From Alisma plantago-aquatica (taxonomy: Eukaryota; Streptophyta; Magnoliopsida; Alismatales; Alismataceae), in NCBI GenBank assembly GCA_963693085.1, contig OY856409.1:1164048749-1164112748 (forward strand): 64,000 bases of DNA, given 5' to 3'. A model generated the notes under the pieces. That model saw only the letters and a list, made by a program, of their open reading frames with translations. It did no database searches and was not told the DNA's origin. Made by a program: the position numbers and the translations under genes. This document shows positions 24,721 to 35,909 of the stretch, in pieces; positions within the stretch are counted from its first letter, which is position 1, and the number at the start of each line of letters is the position of its first letter.

Positions 24721-25693
24721 AGAGAAAGAAGATTAAAGAATCTCACTCCTGACTCAAAATGGAGGACGTTGTGGGAGTTGACCCCACATTTAGGATATAT
24801 TCTCGATTCACATTTTCTCAACAACTTTTTCATCCCCAAAATAAATTTTCCATGAATGAATGTAATAATTTAGACCATCATCAACATATATCATCGTCTT
24901 TGTAGGTACTAAGAAAAAGAAAATCAAGTTATGCAAAAATTTAATGAGACATGGTGTGTGTGAAGCAACACATGATGTGTCCCCACTCACAAGAAATGAT
25001 TTAAGAAAAATCTATAGAATACTCAACGTGTCTTTATTTTAACAAGCCATGTCTTCATCAGCTTAAAGATGCCAAGAAGTTCACTGGAAACTCACACGAC
25101 ATGCAGAAATTCAGACATGGCATGTCCTCTAGTTCATTCAAATGCTTATATCTTCTGGAAACTTACACACCATGTCTATATTCAAACACAGCGTGTCGTT
25201 ATCAGTTTGGCAATGTCAGAAGGCTCGCTGGAAAGTCAGACGCCACATGTGAATTCACACATGATGTGGATCTCATAAGAAGACTCTTACTGGAAACTAA
25301 CACACCATGTGTGAGACCCCTCCATCCATGTCCGTCATTCTCCAGCCATAGCATTCTTCACTCATGCTCCTTCATCCATCATCAATTGTAAGATAAGCCC
25401 CCTACTCTCCAGCCATACAACTCCATTGCCTCCTCAAGCATGCACCCCTCACACTGTTGCTCCTTCCATCATGCAACATCTAGATATGGAGTTCCTTTAC
25501 CTTACCATCATCTACGCATGCTGTCGTCGTCTTCTCAAAAAGCAACATCACCTGCACAAGCCCAATCCGCCATCAATTCTTCACATGCTAGTGCCGCACC
25601 ATAAATGAAGAAAACTATAGTCCACCCGATTCACGATATCGTCACCGTCCAAACTAAAGTATACATCCTCATCTCAATCTAGATCACCGTCGA
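24721..25693. repeat. spacer with repeated ACACRNNRTGT near-palindromes
   Basis: About 1 kb with no convincing gene. From 24,945 it carries repeated short near-palindromes such as ACACACCATGT, ACACAGCGTGT and ACACGCTGTG, continuing into the next ORF to about 25,910. The same motif type occurs in both LTRs of this element (21,480-21,790 and 28,675-28,985). Confidence 0.6.
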
Positions 25694-26957
25694 TTGGGAG
25701 CTCTCTACCATCCAGTTGGACATGCTGTGATCAAACAAGAACACGCTGTGCACCCTCATCATCACCAACCTTCAGAAGTGCCTAATCAAGCAAGAACACA
25801 CCATGTATTTCTCAGAACACGCCATGTCCATCCATTCTTTTTCTCTGAGCCCGACACCTACCCCTTCCTAGAAGACATGCCATGTGCCACAACTGACACG
25901 CCGTGTCGCAGTGTTCTGAAGCTCAATCTCAACACCAATGGCATAGAGCAAGCAAGTTCCCAAATGTCGATGGGGGAGTGCTCTTCCTCAACTCCTAGAT
26001 ACATCTTCACCACTCAGTTAAGAGTCACAGAGGTAGAAGATGCCACATATCAATTTTTGATCTCTCATATGGCCCTCCCTACATGCTTTGCATGTGAACA
26101 AACTATGGAGGCACTAGGATTCATAGATGAGGTCCTGGGGCTGCTAGCGGAGCTAGGACTCAAATAAACGTGATACACAGTGAGAAATACCTATCCTAGA
26201 CTAACCTATGAGTTTCTTACTACCCTTAAAGTTGTAAATGATCCAAAGAAGCCTCATTAGATTTATACTATTATTCATTTTCATCTTTTGGGTCAAAGTT
26301 AAAATTAACATTCAAGAAGTTTTGTGAGGCACTCCAATGCCATTATGGGGGTGGGCTAGCTTATCCTCTATAGTTCAACAAAGATGCTTTCTGGAGGGAA
26401 TTTACAGATGACCACATCAATCATGCTAAGAAGTTCAGGGCACCAATGCATTAATAATCCCATATTCCGCTATGTCCACCATCTTCTTAGTACATGGGTT
26501 TTTGCCAAAAGGAAACCCATGGTGTATGTGGTAAACATGGACTCTTATTTTTGTGGGGAATGATAAATAACTACAAAATAAATGCAAGATATTTCATTCT
26601 TACCAGGTTCCTTGATATCAAGAAGATTAAGGAGAGGGAATCATGTGATATCATGTGTTGGGGTCTGATCACTCACATTTCCCACAAGGTCAATGTTAAT
26701 TTTATAGTGCTAGACTACAACTAGAAAGAACCTTGTTGATATATAGTTTCTGGATACTTGTTTGGATTTTCGATGTTGATACCAAATTTAGACAATTCTT
26801 TGATGATGATCAATTCATTGAACTACCTAATTTGGAGATCATAACTCAGACAAACAAGGATAACTGGAAGTTTCATCTCTCAGGCTCTGATGACTATGAG
26901 GAAGCCCCCACTACGGTAGCTACTGCACCACCACCCCCTCCACTGGCACACAAATAA
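25694..26957 (+). pseudogene. ATHILA ORF-1-like second ORF of element X
   Basis: Two open parts: 25,694-26,167 (157 codons) and, after stops and frame changes, 26,733-26,957 (74 codons, ending in a Pro-rich PPPPPP tail). The first part contains PTCFACEQTMEALGFIDEVL, resembling the family phrase PT-(R/C)-F-x(n)-LG-I-x-DEV. In the following kilobase a differently framed stretch gives NPIFRYVHHLLSTWVFAKRK. This order matches the ATHILA ORF-1 family as I remember it. Function is unknown to me; position between gag and the 3' LTR would be envelope-like if pol were present. The first part begins inside the near-palindrome repeats, so its true start is uncertain. Confidence 0.55.
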
Positions 26958-28428
26958 AGTACAACTGGGCCATGCCTGATGTACAACACCTCTACAGCTA
27001 CATCGAACAAAAATGTGATCAGTAGGATAACCTTCTAGATGTGATGAGCTAGCAGTGCTCAGTCATGCATGTCATGGTTCAGAGGATGGACATGTGGCAC
27101 ATTTACTAGGGCCACTATGACATGCCTACACCACCATCACAACCTCATCTAGAGTCGACTCCTGTAGACACCCCCGCTGATGATGATCTTCTCAACCAAC
27201 ATTTCCATGATGGTCATGAGGGTGTTGGTCCTTCTTCTTGATGATTATCCATTATAGGTACCTAATTGTTTCCTTGTTGAGTTTGATTGATGAAGTGAGG
27301 ATAATGCAAATTTCAAGCTTGGGGGGGAGAAATTGGCCGGTAATGTAGTTGCAATTCTCTTTTTATCATCTTTTTCCTAGTTTCTTATTTTAGTTTCTAT
27401 TCTTCTTGTGGTAAATACAATATAATATGAGTCTTATGTTGTGTAAGTGGATTGAATCCCTTATGTGTTGAACTGATTGTCCTCTCACTATTGAGAAATA
27501 TCATCTAGAGAAATTGTAAAAGGCATGCATTAATCAAATGAAACTCCATGACCAACATGTGTCTAATTTTGGGTTTATGCTATAGAGCCTGGACAATCAT
27601 CTTTCACATCCTTGATTGCTTAACACATGTAATGGTTTAAATTTTTGGGAATAAATCAACTTTACAACATCATTTAGAATACATGATTCCCATGCCAAGC
27701 TCATAGTACATTTTCAACCACTCCTTCATTGAAAATTTTCATATTAAATGGATGAAATCAAATTAATGTTGCAGTTTTAGTAAACTCTCCTCTATTTTGG
27801 GAAAAGCTCAGTTAATGCCTCGTTGTCCTAAAGAGGAACTCGATCCACTTTTCCATAATATTTTGATTTATTTCACTTTCATACCCCATTAAAGATGGCC
27901 AAACCACACACATATTATACTAGCCTAGTGTAAGTCTAATCTGGTCGTGATGATTAAGTGGTATGTCTTAAAAGCAGGAAAAATACCCCAACCAACACTC
28001 CACATGTGCATAATCCTATATTAGATACTGAGTGTCAGAACCTGTAATCCATTGTCATATCCTTTTTTGGGAAATAAGGAGACCACTACTAAAATTGTTA
28101 ATGTTAACTAAGATTCCATCATTTAAATCCTTAATAATTGAGTGCTTTGGTTGCATATAAACTAGTTGTTTGGCTTGGTCATCCAAATAATTGAGAGCTT
28201 TGATTGATTCATTTAAATTGTTACCACCCCTACTTAACTTAAGTATTCTTTCTTGAGTGTTTAAGTTGAATTCATGGCTATGAGTATAAACTTGTTGATT
28301 ATGGTTGATTTGGTCTCATATACATCTTTCATTTCATTTGATCTATGCATGAACCTGACAATTCCTTCATATCTGTTTCTATACTCTTTTTTTAGCACAA
28401 GCAATAGTTCAAGATTAGGGGGATTTCA
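26958..28428 (+). other. 3' internal region of element X with purine tracts
   Basis: No protease, RT, RNase H or integrase motif is found. A G-run at 27,321-27,327 inside CAAGCTTGGGGGGGAG is a purine tract of the kind seen in Athila-type elements downstream of coding sequence. A second tract (GATTAGGGGGATTTCA, 28,413-28,428) directly precedes the 3' LTR and is the better candidate for plus-strand priming. The rest is AT-rich and non-coding. Confidence 0.6.
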
Positions 28429-30050
28429 TGTGCGTATATTATATACACTTTTTCCCACTTTCACATACAAATTCAATCCATTCTGGTCTCCATTTGGCCT
28501 CTAATCATACTTAATTTGTCACCATTTTAGTTATTTTACTTACCTTGTGTTTGTGATCACAAGTAAATGATTTTGATGGAGAGATGGGGTTAATCCAACT
28601 AAAATCCAACCTTAGTTATATCCTCGACAAGTTTGCATGCTTGATAGAGTTGATCTTGAAGAAATTGAAGAAGACACATCATGTGCTATTTTTCACACAA
28701 CGTGTAAGTTTACAGAAACTTGTGACCCCAACTATAGAAAATAAGACACGAGGTGTTGCTGCTAAAACACAGTGTGTCGCATGTTCAAAAGCCATATTTC
28801 AAAGTCTGGAAACTCACATGGCATGTGTTAATTTAGACACACCGTGTGTCATCTTCTCAATTTGACTTCAGGTTGCAACTACATGACGTGTCTTTTAGTG
28901 ACATGGTATACGCTATGCGAGAGGAGTTTCACCTATCAGTTATATGGTGTGACACAACATGTCAGCCATTGAACACGCTGTATTTTTGTCAATTTCTGTA
29001 AAAAATTGAAAACAACTGCCCCTCATTTTAAATATGAGAACAACCATATGAGACCATTATCTCTCATAATTTGAAAGACTCTATGACCAAAGAACATTGC
29101 ACAACAAAAGGAGGGTGGTTTTGGGGAGGAAGAAAAGGTTTCTTGGAAAAGAGCCTCCATTCGTCACCATTTCTTCTCCAAGGAGTGCAACAAAGCTTCT
29201 GTACCGCATCCCGACTTCTCAAGAGAGAAAGCCGTCTGAGTAAAAGAAGCTACAAGGGTGGAATTCCATCCTCAAGCCATATTATTACATTGTCTCACTA
29301 AACTCTTTGGTTTTCCTTTGCTTTTCCTCTCTCTAATCATGGGTTACTCTAAAATGTGTGCCTTATACTTGTGCTTCTTCACTATGTTCAAGTATAACCC
29401 TTCTTCTTGGGCATGAGAGAGTAGCTCCCAAGCTATTACTCATGTGAACTCATAATTCTAAACTAATGTTAGTTAATTTACTTCTCCATGAGTTTTTGTG
29501 GTGTTATTTGCTTGTATGTTTTCCTGGCCATCTAACTTGCATGCATTATGCTTCATTATGCAATTCAGGAAAATGTATAGGAGACTATGGAGTAGTTCTC
29601 TTTACAATGAACTCTTGACCACATGAGTAGCTGGGGTATATTAAGGATCCTAGGTAGCAGTTCAAATAGGCGCATAAGCACGAGAGTACTATGTAAAGAT
29701 GAAAATAATTTCATGTCATCGAGAGGTGTATGACTATGAGAACCACCTTGCAAGTTGACTAACATGTTAATTTCATAGTTGTATATGAGTAATATTGTGG
29801 AAGTAAAATCCTTTGACCAAGATCTTCTAAAACCGGATCTTAATCCTCTTAGTTTAGTTCTTGTTCCTTTTATTTCAATTTATTAGATCATAATCAAACT
29901 TAACTTTTGCAAACTGATCTAGATTATTAAATAGTAACATGCTTGTGCCTAATAATGCCTTGCTCACTTGGATAATCTCGTTGCTACATGCACCCACATA
30001 CTTGTGGGGTAGTGCTAAAAAATATATTAAAACTTGCACATTTAAGATAA
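28429..30050 (+). mobile_element. 3' LTR of Athila-type element X
   Basis: About 1.6 kb starting TGTGCGTATATTATATACAC, collinear with 21,243-22,847 over its whole length. The end is placed at ATTTAAGATAACA by comparison with the 5' copy. The two LTRs have many differences, so the insertion is old. I could not identify a clean 5-bp target duplication. Confidence 0.8.
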
Positions 30051-30586
30051 CAATATATGTGAGTACATTTGGAGTTTACTCTTGGTATATGAGGTATATA
30101 CTCGTATATTAGGGTATATGATGCTTTTTATCACTATATGTATGCTATATAGTCAGTGACCATAGTATAATTTAATGTTTATATATTTAAATTTAGGTTA
30201 CATCAGAGTTTTATTTAGCCAAAATTAGAACACTAATTGGGTATATAAGGTTAGGATGAAGGAGTTTGAGATTTAAGAATGAAAAAGGTAAAATGTACTT
30301 GGACTGATAGAATTGATGTCTAGGTGATTAGGTAATGGGAAAAGGAATCAAGAGTGCATTTAAAGAAATCACTAGTAGCAAAGGTAAGTGGGCCATGTCC
30401 ATTGAATTTCATTATCATTATGATTCATCCTACCTATACACAAAGTAACTTGGAGATTAAGTTACTTTCATACATTTAGTTATTAATATTCATCTCATAT
30501 CTAGTAATTCTTTTATTAGTTATATGTTGTTCATATGAAGCTACATGCGAGGATATTAAAATATAGATTTTATATATTTAATCTAC
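30051..30586. other. right flank of the insert in the split LTR, unassigned
   Basis: About 540 bp of AT-rich sequence between the Athila LTR and the resumption of the gypsy A LTR. No gene recognised. It pairs with 20,894-21,242 as the sequence that received the Athila element. Confidence 0.4.
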
Positions 30587-31832
30587 TTTTAGATACCTAG
30601 TATTTATCATTCTTTTCAGTTTAATTCTCAAACCTTTCGACACATATGTCATATATCTGATATCAGAATTTAATTAAGTGATCTATTAAATAAGAGTTTT
30701 AGAATAAGATTTATTCAAACAATAAGAATCTAGATTACTCACTGTGAGTAATCATAAATTTTATCCACATACCTAATAAGAGTCTCAGATCCAACCCCAA
30801 TTATTTAGTAATTACGATACATATTCAGATTTAGATTCAAAGTTTAGGTAGTTCAAGATTTTAGAGTAATACTCAGATCAAGAATTTAGTTTACTAAGTT
30901 TTTCAATTTCTAATAGAATAATTATCATGCATCAGTTAAGCAAGACAAACTTTCTGAGATATTTAGAGTAGATTCAAATTCAGATTTAGATTCAAGTTTT
31001 GATACATGCTCAGTTATCAGTATTCAGTTTTTGTATAATATAAGTTAAGATTTAGAATTCAGTAAGTTTAGATTTAAGATAATTAAGTCAAAACCTTCAC
31101 ATAAGACATTATATGATAAGTCCTCATTTAGTAGCCCCAGGAGGATTTAGAGGCATTTCTTGCCAATTCAGAGGAGTGTTTACTCTAACTCGGAGGTACT
31201 TTAGTACCAATTCAGGGCTTAGTCACGCCAATTCAGAGACAGCTTAGTGTCATTCAGAGGCATGTAGTGCCAATTCATAGGTACTTTAGTACCGATTCAG
31301 GGTGTAGATATGCCAATTTAGGCATACTTATCATATAATGGTGGCCACATATCAAATAAAAGGCATAAATGAAAGACAAATCGATTCAATATAAGTTTAC
31401 AACTTCTAAGTATTAGTGAACTTTAGTTATAGTATATTTATGTTTATCTTATTAGAAATTCAATGCCACTTACTCTAACCTAGGTTTTCCTTTGAGCATG
31501 GCTGGGGATAAGATGTCCATAGGTACAAAACTTTAGGAGATAATAATGACAAGATGATGCAATGACAATTTTAGGAGGCTTGCTTGGTGGGGCGCCATCT
31601 GCACGATCCAAGATTTGAAAATAGAGCACATGTTTTAACATTATGTATATAGTCTTTTTATAAAGTTAGGTGCATATAAGTATCATTTTCTAATAATTTA
31701 TGATAATTTATTTCATACATAGTCAGTAATGGTTATTTTTTGTTATTGTTGTTATGCATATTATGTTCGTAATGCTCCCCAGTTGATTTTTTTTAGTTTC
31801 CACTCATATGATATGAAAATTGGAGTGTTACA
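30587..31832 (+). mobile_element. gypsy A LTR, second copy, right part
   Basis: Resumes at AGATACCTAGTATTTATCATT, collinear with about 12,550-13,890, and ends GAGTGTTACA at 31,832. The five following bases, CACGA, match CACGG before the first LTR copy (10,983-10,987) at four of five positions, consistent with a target duplication. LINE coding sequence resumes immediately after. Confidence 0.85.
31150..31320. repeat. array of eight 20-bp hairpin units in gypsy LTR (copy 2)
   Basis: Eight tandem units with spacer near AATTCA. Arms seen: GGCA/TGCC, GAGT/ACTC, GGTACT/AGTACC (twice), GACA/TGTC and GGCA/TGCC again; units 4 and 8 pair poorly here but their counterparts at 13,081-13,251 read GGCATAGTCATGCC and GGCATAGATATGCC. 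Loops are 2-6 bases. The unit sequence changes but the palindrome is kept, which argues for a structural or dimeric-protein-binding role. Confidence 0.85.
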
Positions 31833-32450
31833 CACGATGTCTTTGCTAATTTAGTAAGAAACAAGCTTAATGCAAGACTATAAAATGGCCAACTCTAGAG
31901 GTAACAAAGAGAGCATAGTGGATAAAGAACAACCGATCGTTACCTAAAAAGAACCAATGATAGGTGCTTTAAAAATGAATGTTGATGTTGCTTTCACGCA
32001 ACATCTGACCATGGGGATAGGGTCGATTTATCAAAGGTGCAATGGATAACCATTGGGGATGTTGGGTGAAGAAAGAGTGTGCAAACCATATCCTATAGTA
32101 GGCGAAACAAGTTCCATAGTATCTAGCCTCAGATAGTTGAAAGCATGGAATTAGATGTATCTCGAAGTTGAGTCAGACTCACATATTGTCATTCGACAAC
32201 TACATAAGCAAGGGACCAGAAGGGACCATCTTGACCTCGTTGTGGATGACATTTTATCTTTAGCAAGTTCTTTTTCCTTTGTTTCTTTTAGTCATCTTAG
32301 TAGGAACTTTAATTTGGTGGCCCATACCATAGTAAACTTAGCTAGTAGTAGTTTTTGTATGACCTACATGGATGTATCTAGTTCCCTAGGCAGGTTAAGA
32401 ACCTTGTTGATTTCGAGTTGATATAATGAAATAGAGTGGTACCTTCAAAA
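31833..32450 (+). pseudogene. LINE RNase H domain remnant (continuation)
   Basis: C-terminal RNase H-like domain of the LINE interrupted at 19,341. Translation gives LKMNVDVAF near 31,972, then at 32,155-32,421 an open frame with LEVESDSHIVIRQL and SFSHLSRNFNLVAHTIVNLA, the standard ESDS...V and R..N..AH patterns of the RVT_3 domain found at the end of plant L1-type LINEs. Stops lie between the two. A stop at 32,419 is followed within 30 bases by an A-run (AAAAAA near 32,445), which I take as the end of the LINE. Confidence 0.8.
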
Positions 32451-32489
32451 AAGAGTAATGACAAATAATGTAAAAAGTCTCATTTATAC

Positions 32490-34030
32490 CCTGAAAGGTA
32501 AGTAGTATGAGATATTTTGTGAATATTCCCACAACTCACATGTAGTATGGGATGTGCTCTGATGTAGTTTGGTCAGGTGATATCACATATGCAACAACTC
32601 AAACAAAATGAAAATAATTACTCAACACATGCCCTCAAGATAGCTACAACCAAGCATAGCAAAAAGTATCGCACCACTTTCTTATCGTGAGAATGTTAGT
32701 TTTAGTAGAGCCTAAGACCCTCAAGTACATATTTCCTAAAATATGTTACAGTTGAGAAAGTGGTGTGAGTTGGAGTTAAACAAGGATTATCATTTTCATA
32801 TATACTATCACCCTTACAACAATAATGCAGTATAAATGCCTAGAGTAGAAACTTATTACCCTCCATTACATTTCCAATAACTTTGGAGGAGAGAGAATTG
32901 ATTATAAATCTTCAAGAGATGATGTGGAATGTAAGTTTATCCACAAGGTGGTATATTTTTTTCATGTATGTCGAACAACTTTTTTAATAGTGTCATAAAA
33001 CCCAACATGATGATAGCTAGTTGGTAATGGCCATGCATGATAAGATATTAGGTCAAATCCCATAGTTTAGACATCACAAAGAACATTTGACAAATGAAGA
33101 AAATATCCTATGCATCCCTAATGAAATAGAGTTGAATAAATATAACTTGGAATTAGGTCACTTCTCATTGTAATCTATACATCAAGGGAGCCCAATATGT
33201 ATTATGAATCGAGGAAGATGTGATGGTGGCCCCATATGAAGAATGATGTGGCTGAGTACATCACCATCTATGGGCTATGGCAAAAAGTAAAGGCTAATAC
33301 CATAGTCCACTTGGTATGCTATAGTTTCTACCAATTATTTAGTGTAAGAGGAATCACATCATGTTATTATTTGCTAGACATTTTCCTAGGAATTTTTCAT
33401 GGGATGACAAAATGGTTATTATAGATAACTTGAATAGACCGACCACTTTATACCAATATAATCCACCTTAAACACAAAAAGATTGCTAGAGAATATATAG
33501 AAAATTCACGCTTATGTAGTATCAACTGAGATTAAAACTCCTTATCACATATTTAGGATCTATGGCATGATGCCTCGGGACAAAACTTAAGTTTAGTACA
33601 TCCTTTCACCATTACCAAAATGACTAGTATGAGAGATAACCATGATCTTAGAATACATGTTGAGAGTCTATGTTTTACACTTTGGTGGTAGTTGGGATAA
33701 TTTTTGGATCATGGATATCCTGTGGAGATACTCATTATTTTTGTATGGTAATTGGTTCATACAAAGCATTATATGGGATGATTTTTCGATCCCGAGTCTG
33801 TTTATTTGATCTCAACAAGAAATTACTCAAGGGTTTTGACATAGAAATTAAGACTTACAATAATATAAAAGTGATTTGAAAATAGTTATGGACAACCCAA
33901 CATTAAGTTTATTTTGACAAGAAATGTAGCTACTTGAGTTTAAGGTTGGATATGAGGTCTATATATTGGTCTACCTTGAAAGGGCATGCTATGGTTGATA
34001 AAATGTTGGATGATATACCAAGATATATAG
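32490..34030 (+). pseudogene. Ty3/gypsy pol remnant: RNase H and integrase (element B)
   Basis: Plus-strand gypsy pol of chromovirus type, 5' truncated. Near 32,505 a YEIFC-like stretch, then QQLKQNENNYSTHALKIA at about 32,585-32,645 (RNase H), then RKWCELELNKDYHFHIYYHP at about 32,755-32,815 (the RRWLELLKDYD-YHPGKAN region). Integrase follows: MKNDVAEYITIYGLWQKVKAN at 33,236-33,298 (end of the zinc-binding domain) and SYKALYGMIFRSRVCLFD at about 33,748-33,805. Order and orientation are normal, with numerous stops and frame changes. RT and gag are missing; the remnant starts just after the LINE tail. Confidence 0.75.
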
Positions 34031-35909
34031 ATTGCATCCCATCCAACAAAAAACATGTCTAAATTTGTACTTGTTAAATATACCTTCCTAAACTACATAA
34101 TCATCAAGTCACATCACATGTTTTGTGCTATAGAGATACCGTCCTGGTCTGGAGAAACTCCTTAGTTACATTTCATTTGATGAGGGACATGTTTAGACCC
34201 CATACCAAAAAAGTACAAGTTTAGGAAAAGATAAATTTATCAATTGAATATTTTTTGGCTCTCCTTATATGGTAAAGGATATTTGAAAATTAGTATTTTA
34301 TTTTTCTAAGACTAAAGAAAAAGGATACGCGTAAAACTAGAAAGTATATAAAGATTATAAATCCATGGAAAACAGAGCTTTAGTTTTGGTTTTTCATTTA
34401 TCCATAAACTCATAATAGTATGATGGAAGCATGTCAGGGTTTTGAGTTAGTAGCATCCATGAAAGGCCTCTAGCAGATAAAAAATGGCATCTACCGATGT
34501 TGACCATGAAACTAGAACTAAGTGTTAGTCATTGAAGAGCGGTTCATCTCATAGTAAACCTTTCGTGAAATATAACAAATTGTATCAGGAACCTACCCAT
34601 ACCATTGGAGCTAAGAGTCAATGGAGATAAGAGATGCATTGTGACCAATAAATTATTGAGAGTCTATGGATCCAATTGGGGTCACTAGAGAAGGTACCTT
34701 TGGAGATGAGTTTGGTTTTGAAGAAATAATTTGAATGGTAGGGCTTGTTTGGGGCCACTTTCTATGATAGTCTAGTCACTAGATAAACACGGAGTTGAAG
34801 AAATAAAACTATATCTATAGTAGAGACACATGAGGATAGATCACTAGAGCGCTAAATGGTTTCTATTGAGTATAGATAACATAATAGAGAGATAGAGAGG
34901 AGCTAGTGTCCTATTGATATCATTGATAAAGACTAATAATATTCTCTAGAAATATGGTCTACTTATAAAACCATGACTCTACAATGAGATTTCCATGTGT
35001 TACTGATATTCCACAGTAAGTTGTGACCTTCAGTTTCTTTAGGATTCTTCCATAATAACTACATGAACTCTCCTTTTCCTTTCCCCACCCAATAATATTC
35101 ATTTTGAGTACTTTCCCTAATATGTTGGCAGTTGTTGAGCTTTTTGGAGGGATTTAAGAAATATCAGATGAAAAAGAAGGAGAGTATTCCAGAGGATATG
35201 AATGTGAAATGACATCCTTCAATTTTTATATTCTAAGTGATAAGTGTTCTTTTTTTTCTTCTTTCATACAATTTTCTCTCTACCGTGTACGTTGCATGCG
35301 ATTTCTTCACATTTGTTTCTCTTTAATCTAACATTGTAGTTATAACTCAACCTCTAACCATGAATGAAGTAAAATTTATGTTCCTACATGTTTATAATTG
35401 GAAATGGTGTGTGAAAGATATAAAATATTAAAAAATTTAAATAATGTTGTTTACTTCCCTAAGCAAACTACACATACAAGTGTTTTTTAAACCATTCAAA
35501 AGTATGATCCATGATATATGATTCTTCTAAGAAGATGTCCTAATCATTCGACCATGTTCCCTACATGACTTCATTTTTTATTGATAAGTATTTGATAAAA
35601 GATGATAACCCAACCGAAGGGCTTGATGGAACCACATATCTTTATTTTTGTATTCCATACAATGTGCCGGCCTTTAAAGAACTGTTATGAGTTAGTTATG
35701 CTAGAGTGCCTTTGATACCTCACTTACCTACTGAGGTGAATATGTCTAGTTAACCTTATAGATAAGAATACCTTATGAGTTAGTTAGGATAGAGAGCATT
35801 TGATACCTCTAAGGGTAGAGAGCTTTAGATCAATATTGTGTCAAGATCTATGGTAAACCAAGGAGGCAATATATGTCTTAAGGTATAAAAGTTTTATCTT
35901 AAGACGTGT
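34031..35909 (+). other. region between pol remnant and LTR of element B, unassigned
   Basis: About 1.9 kb. By position it should hold the integrase C-terminus and 3' untranslated part of gypsy element B, but I recognise no motif. Open stretches are short. Nothing else is supported. Confidence 0.4.

Noticed and set aside
31150..31320. Regular hairpin units with spacers, at first sight CRISPR-like
   Set aside because: Spacing is about 20 bp, the palindromes vary and the spacers are constant, the reverse of a CRISPR array. It lies in a plant LTR.
33236..33424. 62-codon frame as a membrane protein
   Set aside because: The N-terminal half matches gypsy integrase (MKNDVAEY to VKAN); the hydrophobic end is a frameshifted part of the same remnant.
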